From assembly GCA_942159475.1 (NCBI GenBank), contig OW804096.1:110086194-110150193 (forward strand): a stretch of 64,000 bases of DNA, written 5' to 3'. A program made the position numbers and the translations under genes. This DNA comes from Sthenelais limicola. Taxonomy: Eukaryota; Annelida; Polychaeta; Phyllodocida; Sigalionidae. A model generated the notes under the pieces. The model saw only the letters and a list, made by a program, of their open reading frames with translations. It made no database searches and was not told the origin of the DNA. Below, piece after piece: positions 11,921-21,489 of the stretch (positions within the stretch are counted from its first letter, which is position 1; every line of letters begins with the position of its first letter).

Positions 11921-13900
11921 GAATATGAATATGATATTCTCGGAGTTCAATCTATTATAATCATAAATTTGTATTTTAAATTATCAGGGATACACACCTA
12001 CATTTCAAATAGTTTCATATAGCATGTATACCATCGAGAATTGACACCCTACCTGTATGGTACCATTGCATCATACAGTTGGTATATTACTATTCTCTCA
12101 TACTTGAGATGGTATGATATAGCATGCATACCATTGAAAAATAATTAGCGCTAATCAAATGTATTATAGACAGGGAACCAGTATCACTTTATTGAAGTGT
12201 AAGGCCAAAACGACCCCACTATGTAGCACATGACACTTATCTTAGCATTGTAGTTATATTATACTAATACTATTCCATCCAAATAGCATTAGCCTACGAG
12301 GTCACAGCCACCTTTAGCAAGCAACGGCTGGGTATAAGGATGATAATTGAATTGTAATGTATCACTCTCTGAACCAGAGAGAATTAACGACCAAAAGGGC
12401 TTCAAATTAATGAGCCTTAATACCAGAAATCTTCCCAATGAAATAACCGAATTAGAAGCAATATTGACTAAAAATACCATTCCATGTACTATGTATAAAT
12501 GAAATCTGGCTAAACAGTAAAATAAATGACAGCCTTATAGAAAATCGAAGGTTATAAGTTATATAGAGCTGACAGAATAGTAGGGAAAAAGACTGGAGGG
12601 GGCCTCGCAATATATGTAGAAGACAAATACCAAGTATTGCCATTAAACCATAACCTCCAGGTCTGCACCGCAGACATGCAATCCAGACCATCGAAATTAT
12701 GATAAATAGACAAAAGAAAATAATTGTAACTAACATTGATAGGACACCTGACGGAAACCTCCCTACTGCACTGTCACTCCTGTCCAAAAAAATTGAGAAC
12801 CTGGGTGAGAAAGTTGATATGTATACATAGTGGGTGATTTCAGTGTTAACTATGTTGCACTCAAGCAAATAATAAATGTCCCTACAGAGGACAAAAACAA
12901 CAACTACTGAAACTATTATTGACCAAATATTTGCAACTTAAGCAAGCTCGAAATTTATCAATGGTTGTGGCGCACTCGATATAGATATCAGTGACCACAA
13001 ACAAATATTTGTAATAATGAAAAAACATAAAGATACATATGAGAAAACAAGCTTCAGGTGCAGGTCATATGCAACATATAATCATGATGTGTTTGCTGTA
13101 AAAGTAACAGCAAAAAATTGGGACAAAATGCTTGAAATGAGGGACCCAAATCAGTGTTGGGATTAAATGTTATCCATAATCCAAAAAATTGTCAATGAAA
13201 GTTGTCCAGTCAGAGAACATACAAATGTAAGGGCGAGAAATACCTGGCTCCCCAGTGACCTATTTAGCCTCATGAGAACAAGCGATAAGCTGTTCAAAAC
13301 GGCTATTAAATTAAGAGACCCATCACTTATGGACAAAGCCGAAGCATTATGGAGGCAGATAAACCATCAAGGAAGGAATCTAAAAAATCTCAAACACACT
13401 GGCAGACAAACTTTCCAACCCTGATCCAATAGATACACAGAGATTTACCCCAATATACGACCACCCAGATCAAAACAATCAACAGCAATTTCATTTCCAC
13501 CCAGTTACACTCGATGAACTCATCAAAACCATAAAGAGTATACCCTTCAGCAAGGAAACAGGGATCCCGGAAATGCCAACCTGGCTGTTAAAAGCAGTTT
13601 AAATATTTAGTTGACTTAACTTTCCAAGTCAGAATTATACCCGATAGCTGGAAACTTTCCAAAGTGAGTCCCTAAATTCCCTAAAATCCCTAAATTCTAG
13701 AGAAAATAACTAATGCATTACAATTAATGCATAACCTGGAAAATAATGGCCTGCTATATGACCACCAATATGGCTTTCGGCCCGGTATGTCCACCCAAGA
13801 TGCCTTGGTGAGTTATATGCTGGAAACATTCTTGTCTCTGAATGAATATATGATTGTTAGAGCAGCCTACCTCGACCTAAGAAAGGCTTTTGATACAGTA

Positions 13901-14101
13901 AAGTGTGGTCTCCACTGGCTGCGGTAAGCTCTGCGGTAAGCCTTGCGATGGTGCTGTGTTGTTGAGGAGTGGCAAGGTCCTGCCTACATCGTTCACTGAC
14001 CATGTAGGCAAGGACTTAGTCATTCCTCACCACCTACAGAACAAGCACAAACCATCGCAAAGCTTACCGCAGAGCTTAACGTAGCCAGTGGAGACCACCT
14101 T
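13901..14101. mobile_element. palindromic MITE with TA target duplication
   Basis: The 201-bp segment begins AAGTGTGGTCTCCACTGGCT and ends with its near reverse complement (AGCCAGTGGAGACCACCTT). The inverted similarity continues inward through GCGGTAAGCTCTGCGGTAAG and beyond, so the whole element is nearly a palindrome. It is preceded by TA (13899-13900) and followed by TA (14102-14103). Removing the element plus one TA rejoins the host LINE codons to read FDTVNH, a standard reverse-transcriptase motif, which supports both the boundaries and the TA duplication. A TA target points to Tc1/mariner-type mobilisation, an inference from the target site only. A second, truncated terminus lies at 2950. 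Confidence 0.8.
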
Positions 14102-14446
14102 TAAACCACCAATATTTGCTACGAAACTAGAAAAAATTGGAACTAAAGCCAAGGAGCTTGACTGGTTTAGAAATTATCTTGGTGGAAGATTGCAATATGT
14201 TAGTGTGTATAACCTAACATCAGACACCAGCATAGTAAGAGTCCCCCAGGGAATGACCTTAGGCCCAGTATTATTCAGTATCTATATAAATGACCTAGAT
14301 ATAAATGTTTGCAGATGATACCATAATATATACCATAACATAGACGATATAACAAAAGCGCTGCAGGATGACCTATGCAACAGTGGACTGCTGGTGCAAA
14401 ATTAACAAACTTCCCGTAACCATGAAAAGTAAAAGGTCGAGGAGGC

Positions 14447-14465
14447 GGGGGGGGGGGGGGGGGGG
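14447..14465 (+). repeat. poly(G) run of 19
   Basis: Nineteen consecutive G residues, followed by A and further G runs, lie inside the dead LINE ORF2. They replace codons between the RT thumb and the YKYLG block. It could be a mononucleotide expansion or an assembly artefact. Confidence 0.7.
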
Positions 14466-15179
14466 AGGGGGAAATGGACTCTATGCGGTTCCTACCAATA
14501 CCCTGACCCTAGGCTTGGTAAGCGTTGGTGAAGTGGCCACTTATAAATATTTAGGCATAGATATCGATGCCACCAAAGTTTAAAACTATGGTACAAAAGT
14601 CACCCAAGCTATGAACTACAAATCATGACAACTATACAAACTTAGAGGTAAACTAAATAGAAGAACGTTACTTCTAATATATAAAGTCATGGTATTACCA
14701 CACATTGACATGACTGACATCTTCTATGAAGCACCGAGTGCTAATAGCCTGCACAGATTACAAATAATACAAAACAAAATTTTACAAATTATATATATGG
14801 CCTACCACCAAAAACGAATGTCACAGAACTGCATGTAGCTCTAAATCTGCTGCCGTTAAGACATAGAAGGCAGGTACACCAGCTCCAGGTGGGTCACCGT
14901 TTGATGACACAAAGAAAATATATAGACATTAGAGCAATTGCCACTAGGAACTTTGTAAACCAAATTCCAAAAAGTGAACAAATTAGAAAATCAATATACA
15001 ATAAGATTCCTTATTCTTGGAACAGACAGCAGACGGTGGCCCACCAAATCATAGATCCAAAACGATTAAAAAATATGCCACCAAAAAACTGATTTTGTCT
15101 GACGAAAATTGTATTGATTAAGAAAGAAGCAATACAACTTTATATGAAAGAAACAATACATACAGGATAACTCCAAGGT

Positions 15180-15304
15180 GGTTGAAGGATTATGAATATG
15201 ACACGAGTTGCGCAGCAACAAGTGCAATATGTTACGTGAATATTGTTACGTGAATATTGCATGAGTTGCGCAGCAACAAGTGCAATATTCACAATCCTTC
15301 AACC
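15180..15304. mobile_element. small palindromic element (MITE-like)
   Basis: The ends GGTTGAAGGATT and AATCCTTCAACC are perfect inverted repeats. Inside, the unit GAGTTGCGCAGCAACAAGTG occurs twice, each time containing its own GTTGC-GCA-GCAAC palindrome, joined by a repeated TGTTACGTGAATATTG. At 125 bp it has no coding capacity. The superfamily is not determined. Confidence 0.6.
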
Positions 15305-15322
15305 AACCAGTTAGTTATCTGA

Positions 15323-15419
15323 TTTATTATATATGCTCTATATAAGACAGAACAAAGTATATTAAATTAATAACGTTAATGATTAATCATTTATTATATA
15401 TGCTCTATATAAGACAGAA
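15323..15419 (+). repeat. 30-bp direct repeat pair
   Basis: TTTATTATATATGCTCTATA and the next ten bases to GACAGAA occur identically at 15323-15352 and 15390-15419. The pair sits between two palindromic elements and may be a remnant of a tandem duplication or a nested insertion. Confidence 0.7.
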
Positions 15420-15425
15420 GAAAGA

Positions 15426-15474
15426 ACGAATTTGGTAATATTTCTACAATTTGTAGAAATATTACCAAATTCGT
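15426..15474. repeat. perfect 24-bp palindrome with 1-nt spacer
   Basis: Left arm 15426-15449 starts ACGAATTTGGTAATATT. Right arm 15451-15474 is its exact reverse complement, separated by a single T. It begins a few bases after the second 30-bp direct repeat. It is probably part of a foldback element. Confidence 0.75.
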
Positions 15475-15489
15475 TTCTGAAAAGCAAGG

Positions 15490-17735
15490 GTGTGTAAGCA
15501 TTAGCTCTCCCATTGGTCTTTCTTTTTTTCAGCAAAATTGCTGCAGACAAAGTTTAAAAATTTGTCCAAAAGGATTACAAAAGTATGTGGATCACTTATA
15601 TACAATCGTGACAAAGTTCTAAATCGTCTAACCTTATCGCCAAGTTAAAGAACTACCAGATCTTTATCCACAAAGAGCTGTCCACCATTGCTCACCGAAG
15701 CCAGATTATCGCCCAGTGTACCTCGTTACATCCTATCATAATCATAATAATATATATTTAATTTCCTATTGCCTATGCACGCATCGTTATGGTGACGTGA
15801 TGACGTCATCTTCATTCGCTACTATAGTTTTAAACAGAATATTTTTCGAGGACAGGGGAAGGGAGGGCCATTTGTTTTGGTAATTAGTCCCGGTAACCTG
15901 ATACACCTCACCATCTCTGGGGTTGTTCCTCACCACCTCTGGGGCTGTGGGGAGAGGGTGATGATAAGATTAAGGGGAGCTTTCCCTAATCCAAGTTCGT
16001 ACGTCCACCCTAATTAAGGTCCACCCTAACCCAGATGTGATGATTGGACCAAATTATGTAATGCTCAGACCTCACCAGGTAATAAAATAATGGACCAATA
16101 AGGTGACTCAGAGCAAAATATTTTTTAGAAATCATGACACCTTATATATGAAAATCGTAAAAAATTACTCCCTTCAATTGTCTGAAGTGTAGCATTTTCT
16201 TTTACATATTTTCTGTTTTGTTTATCATACTGTCTTTGTTTTCTTGTAATTTATAATCTATAATTTGTGAAGTAGCTAGAGGCAACACACGAAGACACCC
16301 GTGTAGGGTATAATGCGTTTTTCTTTTCTTCTTTTCTCTTATACTTGTAGCTTTAAATGTGATAGGCCTTAAATGAAATTTAAAAAATGTATGCGCGGCC
16401 CTTACTTTCCAAAAGGTGCTATTTGTAACGGCCAGCTTGACATTAATCAATATCGGCAATGACTGGGATTTGGGCGTGGGATGGTTTGGCAAGGGGATTG
16501 GATGTGTTTGGGAAGAGGTATCAAGGTGTCCCACGTGATAAACATGCCAAGTTAATTCAATCATTGGGGAGAAGTAGGTGTCTGCATCTACGACAGCATA
16601 CATTCTGATAAACACGGATCCTTTTAGTTACGGCTATAGATACAGGAATTCAAGACATCCCTTTAAAAGGAATAAACATCTGATATGCATACAAAATTAT
16701 GTCCAGGAAATCAATAACAAAGACTCCTATGTCATTGGGTATCACTACACGTTCAAGTCTTGCCCTCGATAGAATAATAACTACCTCTCACTAATAAGGT
16801 CTATTCAATCTGGAGCCTGTTCATCTCCTCAGAAACGGAAGTACTCAAGATGCATGTATACTTTACTGGGGGATATATTCCTTGCATAGTCATTATGAGA
16901 ATTCGTAGCTAGACGGGTAATAGAATCACTAATTCTGAGCTTACCAATATAGAACACTAAACAGGGACAATAGGTCCCCATGAAGGATCGTAAGCTATCG
17001 TATGCATGGGGATGTACACAGATCTAACAGAATACTCTCTGAAGCCGATGTTTGAAAGGCATATGGTTGCTGGTCAGTATAACTTTAGGACATACCGTAG
17101 AAGTATGCAGGGCACATTAGGTGTAGGCCTATATGTGGACTGTTTGTGAGCTTGTTGAATTCGAGGTTACTGATGCTCATGGACATTTTGCATTCAGTGA
17201 GCGCAACCAAGTGCTATGAGCGGGTGATGCGGTCAAGCGCGGAACGCCTTCCGTTCGTCCAATTATCCTTCCGCGAATGCTTTTAACAGGTTAGGGACGT
17301 GACCTGCAAAGGCACCCGACTGTGGAGGAACAATTTGAGCCACTTTGTCCCCAGTCACACAAGGGCTTTGATTATCTCCTATTGTAGTGCTCAGTATTAT
17401 TACCTCAACATAATCATGGGATTAAACAAAATGCAGGATTATTCATGATTTACCGACGTTTAAATTTATAATAGTTTATATCTTACTAAGATATAAAGTA
17501 CATTAAACGCCGGGGTGGGGACTGTGGTTGCAAAAAAGTGCATAAGGAAAATATTGAATGCTCTTAAAACTAATCCTAATGTTTAAAATATAATTTCTGG
17601 CAAACTATTCCGCACAGAACGATATTCATTTTGTGTGATTTTAAGATTATTCATTACCTTCATCAAGCCTTGAATCAAGGTCGATTTTAGATTTGAAATA
17701 ATATTATTTCCCTGCAACAATCAATTTTCTTTATG
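15490..17735. other. no gene seen
   Basis: No convincing coding region or RNA gene. A short dispersed repeat (16389-16427) is shared with 6885-6922. A weak retroelement-like reading between about 15540 and 15720 was considered, but no motif could be confirmed. Confidence 0.4.
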
Positions 17736-17762
17736 CATGTTACTAATCCTTTGCCCAAATTT

Positions 17763-17831
17763 GACGAGATTCTTAGTAGACAGTCACAGGTCACAACAGC
17801 ATGCATCTATTTCACCACATACTGAAATAAT
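17763..17831. repeat. 69-bp dispersed repeat (partner at 21413-21481)
   Basis: GACGAGATTCTTAGTAGACA followed by GTCACAGGTCACAACAG and TTTCACCACAYACTGAAATAA is shared almost exactly with 21413-21481. Flanks differ. It is short, non-coding and untailed, so it may be a fragment of a SINE or DNA element. Confidence 0.65.
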
Positions 17832-18014
17832 AGGTAGACGAAGCTTGAGACACCTAACCTGCACGACCGCTGAATGGCAATCTGGCTGTCCTGGGAACTT
17901 TCAAACCCTGTTGTGGGTTTACTTCATGACACCCATTATACCCTCTATGCTTCTCCACAACCCCCATAATGTATTGAACTTTTATTCCATGAAATGGAAT
18001 TCCATGAAATCATT

Positions 18015-18949
18015 CTGATGACAGAGAGGCTAACTGTGGAGTCCCACAAGGGACAGCATTAGGACCCTTATTGTTCAGTATATATATGTGAATGATATCT
18101 ATAAATGTACAAATCAATCCAAAATTCAACTATTTGCAGATGACACGGTCTTGTACAACTTGAACCAAAATTATAATACACTAGGAGAGAATTTACAATC
18201 AGACCTCCATAACATAAATTCTTGGTGTAAAATAAATAAAATCTATTTGAATATAGAAAAGTGCAAGGTGATGAAAAGCAATTCTGGAAATGCACAAAAA
18301 GCCAAGAATCTTAATAAATATCATTTTGGAAACCAGACCATCTTCCACACCGAGGAATATACATATCTGGGTTTAAGGATAGACTCAAAACCTTATTTTC
18401 AAACGCATCTGAAGAGGAAAATAGCAATTATACAAAATCAAAGTCGGTTATTATCTAAGTGAAGACACATCTTCTCAGAAAAAAATGTTCCTGAACCTGT
18501 ATAAAGTGATGGTACTCCCTCATATAGATTTCGGGGATACCATATACAATGGTACCAGCAGGTAATAGAAAACAATATCATTAGGAGAACAAGCTATCTA
18601 AATAAAAGAACTAATGTAGTAGAGTTATCAAAGGAATTATGTATACCAACCCTTGAAAAAAGGAGAGAGGCTCATCTACTAGAACTGGCTTTCAAGATGT
18701 CGCTGAAACCAGAAAATATAGAAAAGAACAAGCCCCACTTAAGATCTAATAAAGGTAACAAAAAGAGTATACTTAAAATACCAATTCCTCACACTGAGAG
18801 AATAAAAAGATCATTTCTATACATGGCACCAATGCTATGGAATTCAGAAAATAATGCATTTTTTGAAGGCCACCAGGTGGAAGACCTGGCTAACTTTAGG
18901 ATATACCTGAAAAATAATTATATGACTCAGGGCTTGAAGCAGTATTACA
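18015..18949 (+). pseudogene. LINE ORF2 fragment, CR1/L2-like reverse transcriptase
   Basis: The plus strand enters the RT domain at CGVPQGTALGPLLFS (about 18040), with one extra stop before VNDIYKC. It reads the catalytic QLFADDTVLYNL box near 18125-18160, TYLGLRIDSKP near 18362, and then the C-terminal region with RIKRSFLYMAPMLWN at about 18800-18845. Stops and frameshifts occur around 18460 and 18560. The endonuclease and first RT blocks are missing. A TIR element (18950-19133) ends the recognisable sequence at the 3' side. Its motifs are close to those of the 8010-8996 fragment, so the two are probably subfamilies of one lineage. Confidence 0.75.
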
Positions 18950-19133
18950 TTTTATTCCATGATTTGGCCGTGAGCGTACAATATAATCGATATACTTGCC
19001 GCTCACAAGGTGGACAATATAAACTCTGTGTATTGTACAGTGACGTCACGACCGTTCGAGACAATGCAGACAACCCAGTTTGATGAAATTAAAGCAAATA
19101 AAGTTGTTTTAAGTTAAGAATCATGGAATAAAA
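18950..19133. mobile_element. short TIR element (MITE), TTTTATTCCATGATT family, copy B
   Basis: It begins TTTTATTCCATGATTTGGCC and ends AATCATGGAATAAAA, giving about 15-bp terminal inverted repeats around 184 bp. The left end matches the reverse complement of the right end of the element at 1753-1899. It is inserted at the 3' side of a LINE fragment and directly abuts another palindrome at 19136. Confidence 0.6.
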
Positions 19134-19135
19134 GC

Positions 19136-19273
19136 AAGAATAGCACAGTATCGTGTCTTCGGAGGCCTATATTCTCCTCGTATGGCCGAAAAACAACTCG
19201 GCCTACGGCCTCGTTGTTTTCGGCCATACTCGGAGAATATAGCCCCCCTCATACGCGATACTATGCTGTTCTT
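19136..19273. mobile_element. 138-bp near-palindrome (foldback MITE)
   Basis: The left arm runs AAGAATAGCACAGTATCGTG ... GGCCGAAAAACAAC and the right arm GTTGTTTTCGGCC ... CGATACTATGCTGTTCTT, so nearly the whole sequence folds on itself around CTCGGCCTACGGCCTCG. A few mismatches occur between arms. There is no coding content. Confidence 0.65.
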
Positions 19274-19794
19274 ACTATAATATTATATCCTGTATATTGT
19301 CGATGATTTAGTTATTAAATTATTGACAATAGAAATACACCCAAATCAAGCATGTATGACTTGTTCGTAGAAGGTTATAGTTGTGGAAATAATCAACATA
19401 TGTATTATGGGCACAATGTGAAAAGTCAGTACTGTTATATAAATGTAACTCTTTAGTTGCTTAAAACAAATTGACAAATAAGAAAGGAGTAGAGATTCAA
19501 TGCTGGTTGAAAACAGTGTAAATAGTAATTAATATATATTTTTTATAACATGGAGTACACCATGATTCAGTATAGTAGGTTATTAGTAAATAAGTCCAGC
19601 TTTCGGATGAAAAGATCAATTCTAAATGTGATAAGTTCAAAAACTAAGCATCAAGTATTAGATGTCTTAAAAAATGAAAATATAACATCAATTCAAGGCG
19701 CTCTTGGAAGATCTATGTTCGCACAGAAAGTGACATGACCTTTTTCTACGTAACTGTATTTGCAAAGTTGGAAATAAAAATACTTATATATAGA

Positions 19795-20384
19795 GAGAGA
19801 ATGGGACGAGCCGGCAATAATCGAAAATTTATAGGACGAGATTCGTCCACATAAGCACGATGCCGTAGGCAGAGTGCTTATGTGGACGAATCAAGTCCTA
19901 TAAATTTTCGATTATTGCCGGCGAGTTCCATTCTATATTTATTATATGTGCATAAAATTTGATCATATATGTCATCAAATATCACTGAAAAAATATTAAA
20001 GAAGCACAGAGAGCCCCGCTGCCCCGCTGACAGCCCCACTGACAGCCCCGCTGACAGCCTTGTTAGTATAGGCCTATTTATATTGTTAACTTAAAACGTT
20101 CATATTGTGGCCATTTCTTGAGCTACATTAATAAAACTTATATCATTGGATAGAGAATGTAATGCTCTATTTAATGATAAGGTTTTTATTATGTATTTCT
20201 ATAATCATAGTACCAGAATCACGGGTGGATTACCGATCGTGGGGATTTGTTTACATGCTCCGCGAAGCATAACAACAGAGCTATTTTTAGACAACTACAT
20301 TTCATATAGGACACGTCCTATATGAATATTTTTATAGCACCCCACTTATAGCACGTTCCATATAGAATGCGCGTATAATAAATA
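19795..20384. mobile_element. hairpin-bearing interspersed repeat, copy 2
   Basis: The most complete copy of this family. A 48-bp inverted repeat (19811-19858 and 19874-19921, with two or three mismatches) starting CCGGCAATAATCG encloses the loop GATGCCGTAGGCAGA. It is followed by conserved non-coding sequence including AGAGAGCCCCGCTGCC, a GCTGACAGCCCC repeat (three copies here), ACGGGTGGATTACCGATC and ATGAATATTTTTATAGCACC. The right side ends at GAATGCGCGTATAAT before an AT microsatellite. The left side is preceded by ATATATAGAGAGAGAAT, which is also present at the 60640 copy, so that simple repeat may belong to the element. Confidence 0.7.
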
Positions 20385-20419
20385 TATATATATTATATTA
20401 CAGAATAGGAGTTAGTCTC

Positions 20420-20790
20420 TAAGAATAGACCATACCCTCAATAGTGCTCCATGACCCCCATCATATCCTCTGTGCTGCTCCATGACCCCCATTTTGCTCT
20501 CTATGTTACTCAATAACCTCCATTATATCCCCTATATTGCTCCATGGCCCCCATTATACCCTCTACGCTGTTCCATGGCCCCCATTACACCCTCTACACT
20601 ACTCCATGACCATCATTTTAACCTCCATTTTACTCCTTGACCCCCATTAGAGTCTCTACGCTGCACCATGGGCCCCATTATACCCTCTACACTGCTCCAT
20701 GACCATCATCTTACACTCCATGACCCCCTTACTACCCTCTATGCTGACCCATGTTGCTCCATGACTACTATTAAACCCAGTGTCCACTAA
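20420..20790. repeat. minisatellite, unit about 35-40 bp
   Basis: Roughly nine imperfect units of the type CTCCATGACCCCCATTATAC plus CCTCTAYRCTG follow one another. Unit length and sequence vary. A related partial unit is visible near 17928-17970. No coding sense is evident. Confidence 0.7.
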
Positions 20791-21039
20791 GGAGATCATG
20801 GCCTCATGGGACGATGGGTCGCACTATAGGACCACATGAATAAGCCCCCCCGCCCTCCTACTATACTGTCTATGTTGCTTTATGGTCCATAAATGTATTA
20901 TGTATACACTCCATATTGTTACCAATACAGAGCTTTTGATTAAGGGAACATTATCTAGTAAGTCACATCTTCAATTCATGGAATCTGAAAATACAGTGGC
21001 AACTGAAACATGCCTAGTAGTAAAAATTAGACCAAAATT

Positions 21040-21345
21040 TCAGGTTTGACCTTGGAAACGGTTACCTTGAGCCCTGTCACATGATTAAATTGTGTAATCT
21101 AGAGACAAATAGTTCTGGAGATACTTACCCCAATTTGGACCCAAATTTCATGTATGACCTTGAAAATTATGACCTTGACCTTGACCAAGTCATTGACAAT
21201 ATTTCTAATGGAAGGCCTCTCAGAGCCCTATCACATGATTAAATTGTGCATCCTACAGATAAATAGTTCCAGAGATACATACCTAAATCTTCAATATGGA
21301 CCAAAATTTGGTGTTTGACCTTGGATATGGTGACCTCGTATCAGT
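21040..21345 (+). repeat. degenerate copy of the GACCTTGACCTTGACC tandem repeat
   Basis: Three units about 105-166 bp apart carry TTTGACCTTGGAAA, ATGACCTTGACCTTGACC and TTTGACCTTGGATATGGTGACC, with the conserved accessory words CACATGATTAAATTGTG and ATAGTTCYRGAGATAC. The same unit order makes up the inner part of the foldback arms at 42830-43800 and 47470-48400. This is an older, isolated piece of that repeat. Confidence 0.65.
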
Positions 21346-21412
21346 ATCAAACATATTTTGGCTTTTGTGTGATTTCGCTTTTGTGCGATCGATCAAAACT
21401 AGGCACAATAAT

Positions 21413-21481
21413 GACGAGATTCTTAGTAGACAGTCACAGGTCACAACAGAATGCATTTATTTCACCACACACTGAAATAAT
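21413..21481. repeat. 69-bp dispersed repeat (partner at 17763-17831)
   Basis: This is the second copy of the GACGAGATTCTTAGTAGACA repeat. It differs from the first by only a few substitutions. It follows the degenerate GACCTTGACC repeat by about 70 bp. Confidence 0.65.
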
Positions 21482-21489
21482 GTTAAATA

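Larger units (their letters stand above)
12390..15095 (+). pseudogene. nearly full-length degenerate LINE ORF2 (endonuclease + RT)
   Basis: Shifting frames trace a complete CR1/L2-type ORF2 order. At about 12395-12480 is an APE endonuclease start (GFKLMSLNTRNLPNEI), then an INEIWLN block. A GGGLAIYVE-like block follows near 12598, GDFSVNY near 12834, the linker at 13167-13424, RT blocks with YGFRPGMSTQDAL and YLDLRKAFDTV at 13727-13900, VPQGMTLGPVLFSIYINDL near 14240-14310, a frame-shifted FADD at 14309, YKYLGIDID near 14545, and a C-terminal segment at 14889-15092. Many stops and frameshifts, a 19-bp G run at 14447-14465 and a MITE at 13901-14101 interrupt it. It once encoded the enzyme for target-primed reverse transcription and is now dead. 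Confidence 0.8.

Noticed and set aside
20420..20790. CRISPR-like array
   Set aside because: Units vary in length and sequence, lack distinct spacers, and the DNA is eukaryotic. It is a minisatellite.
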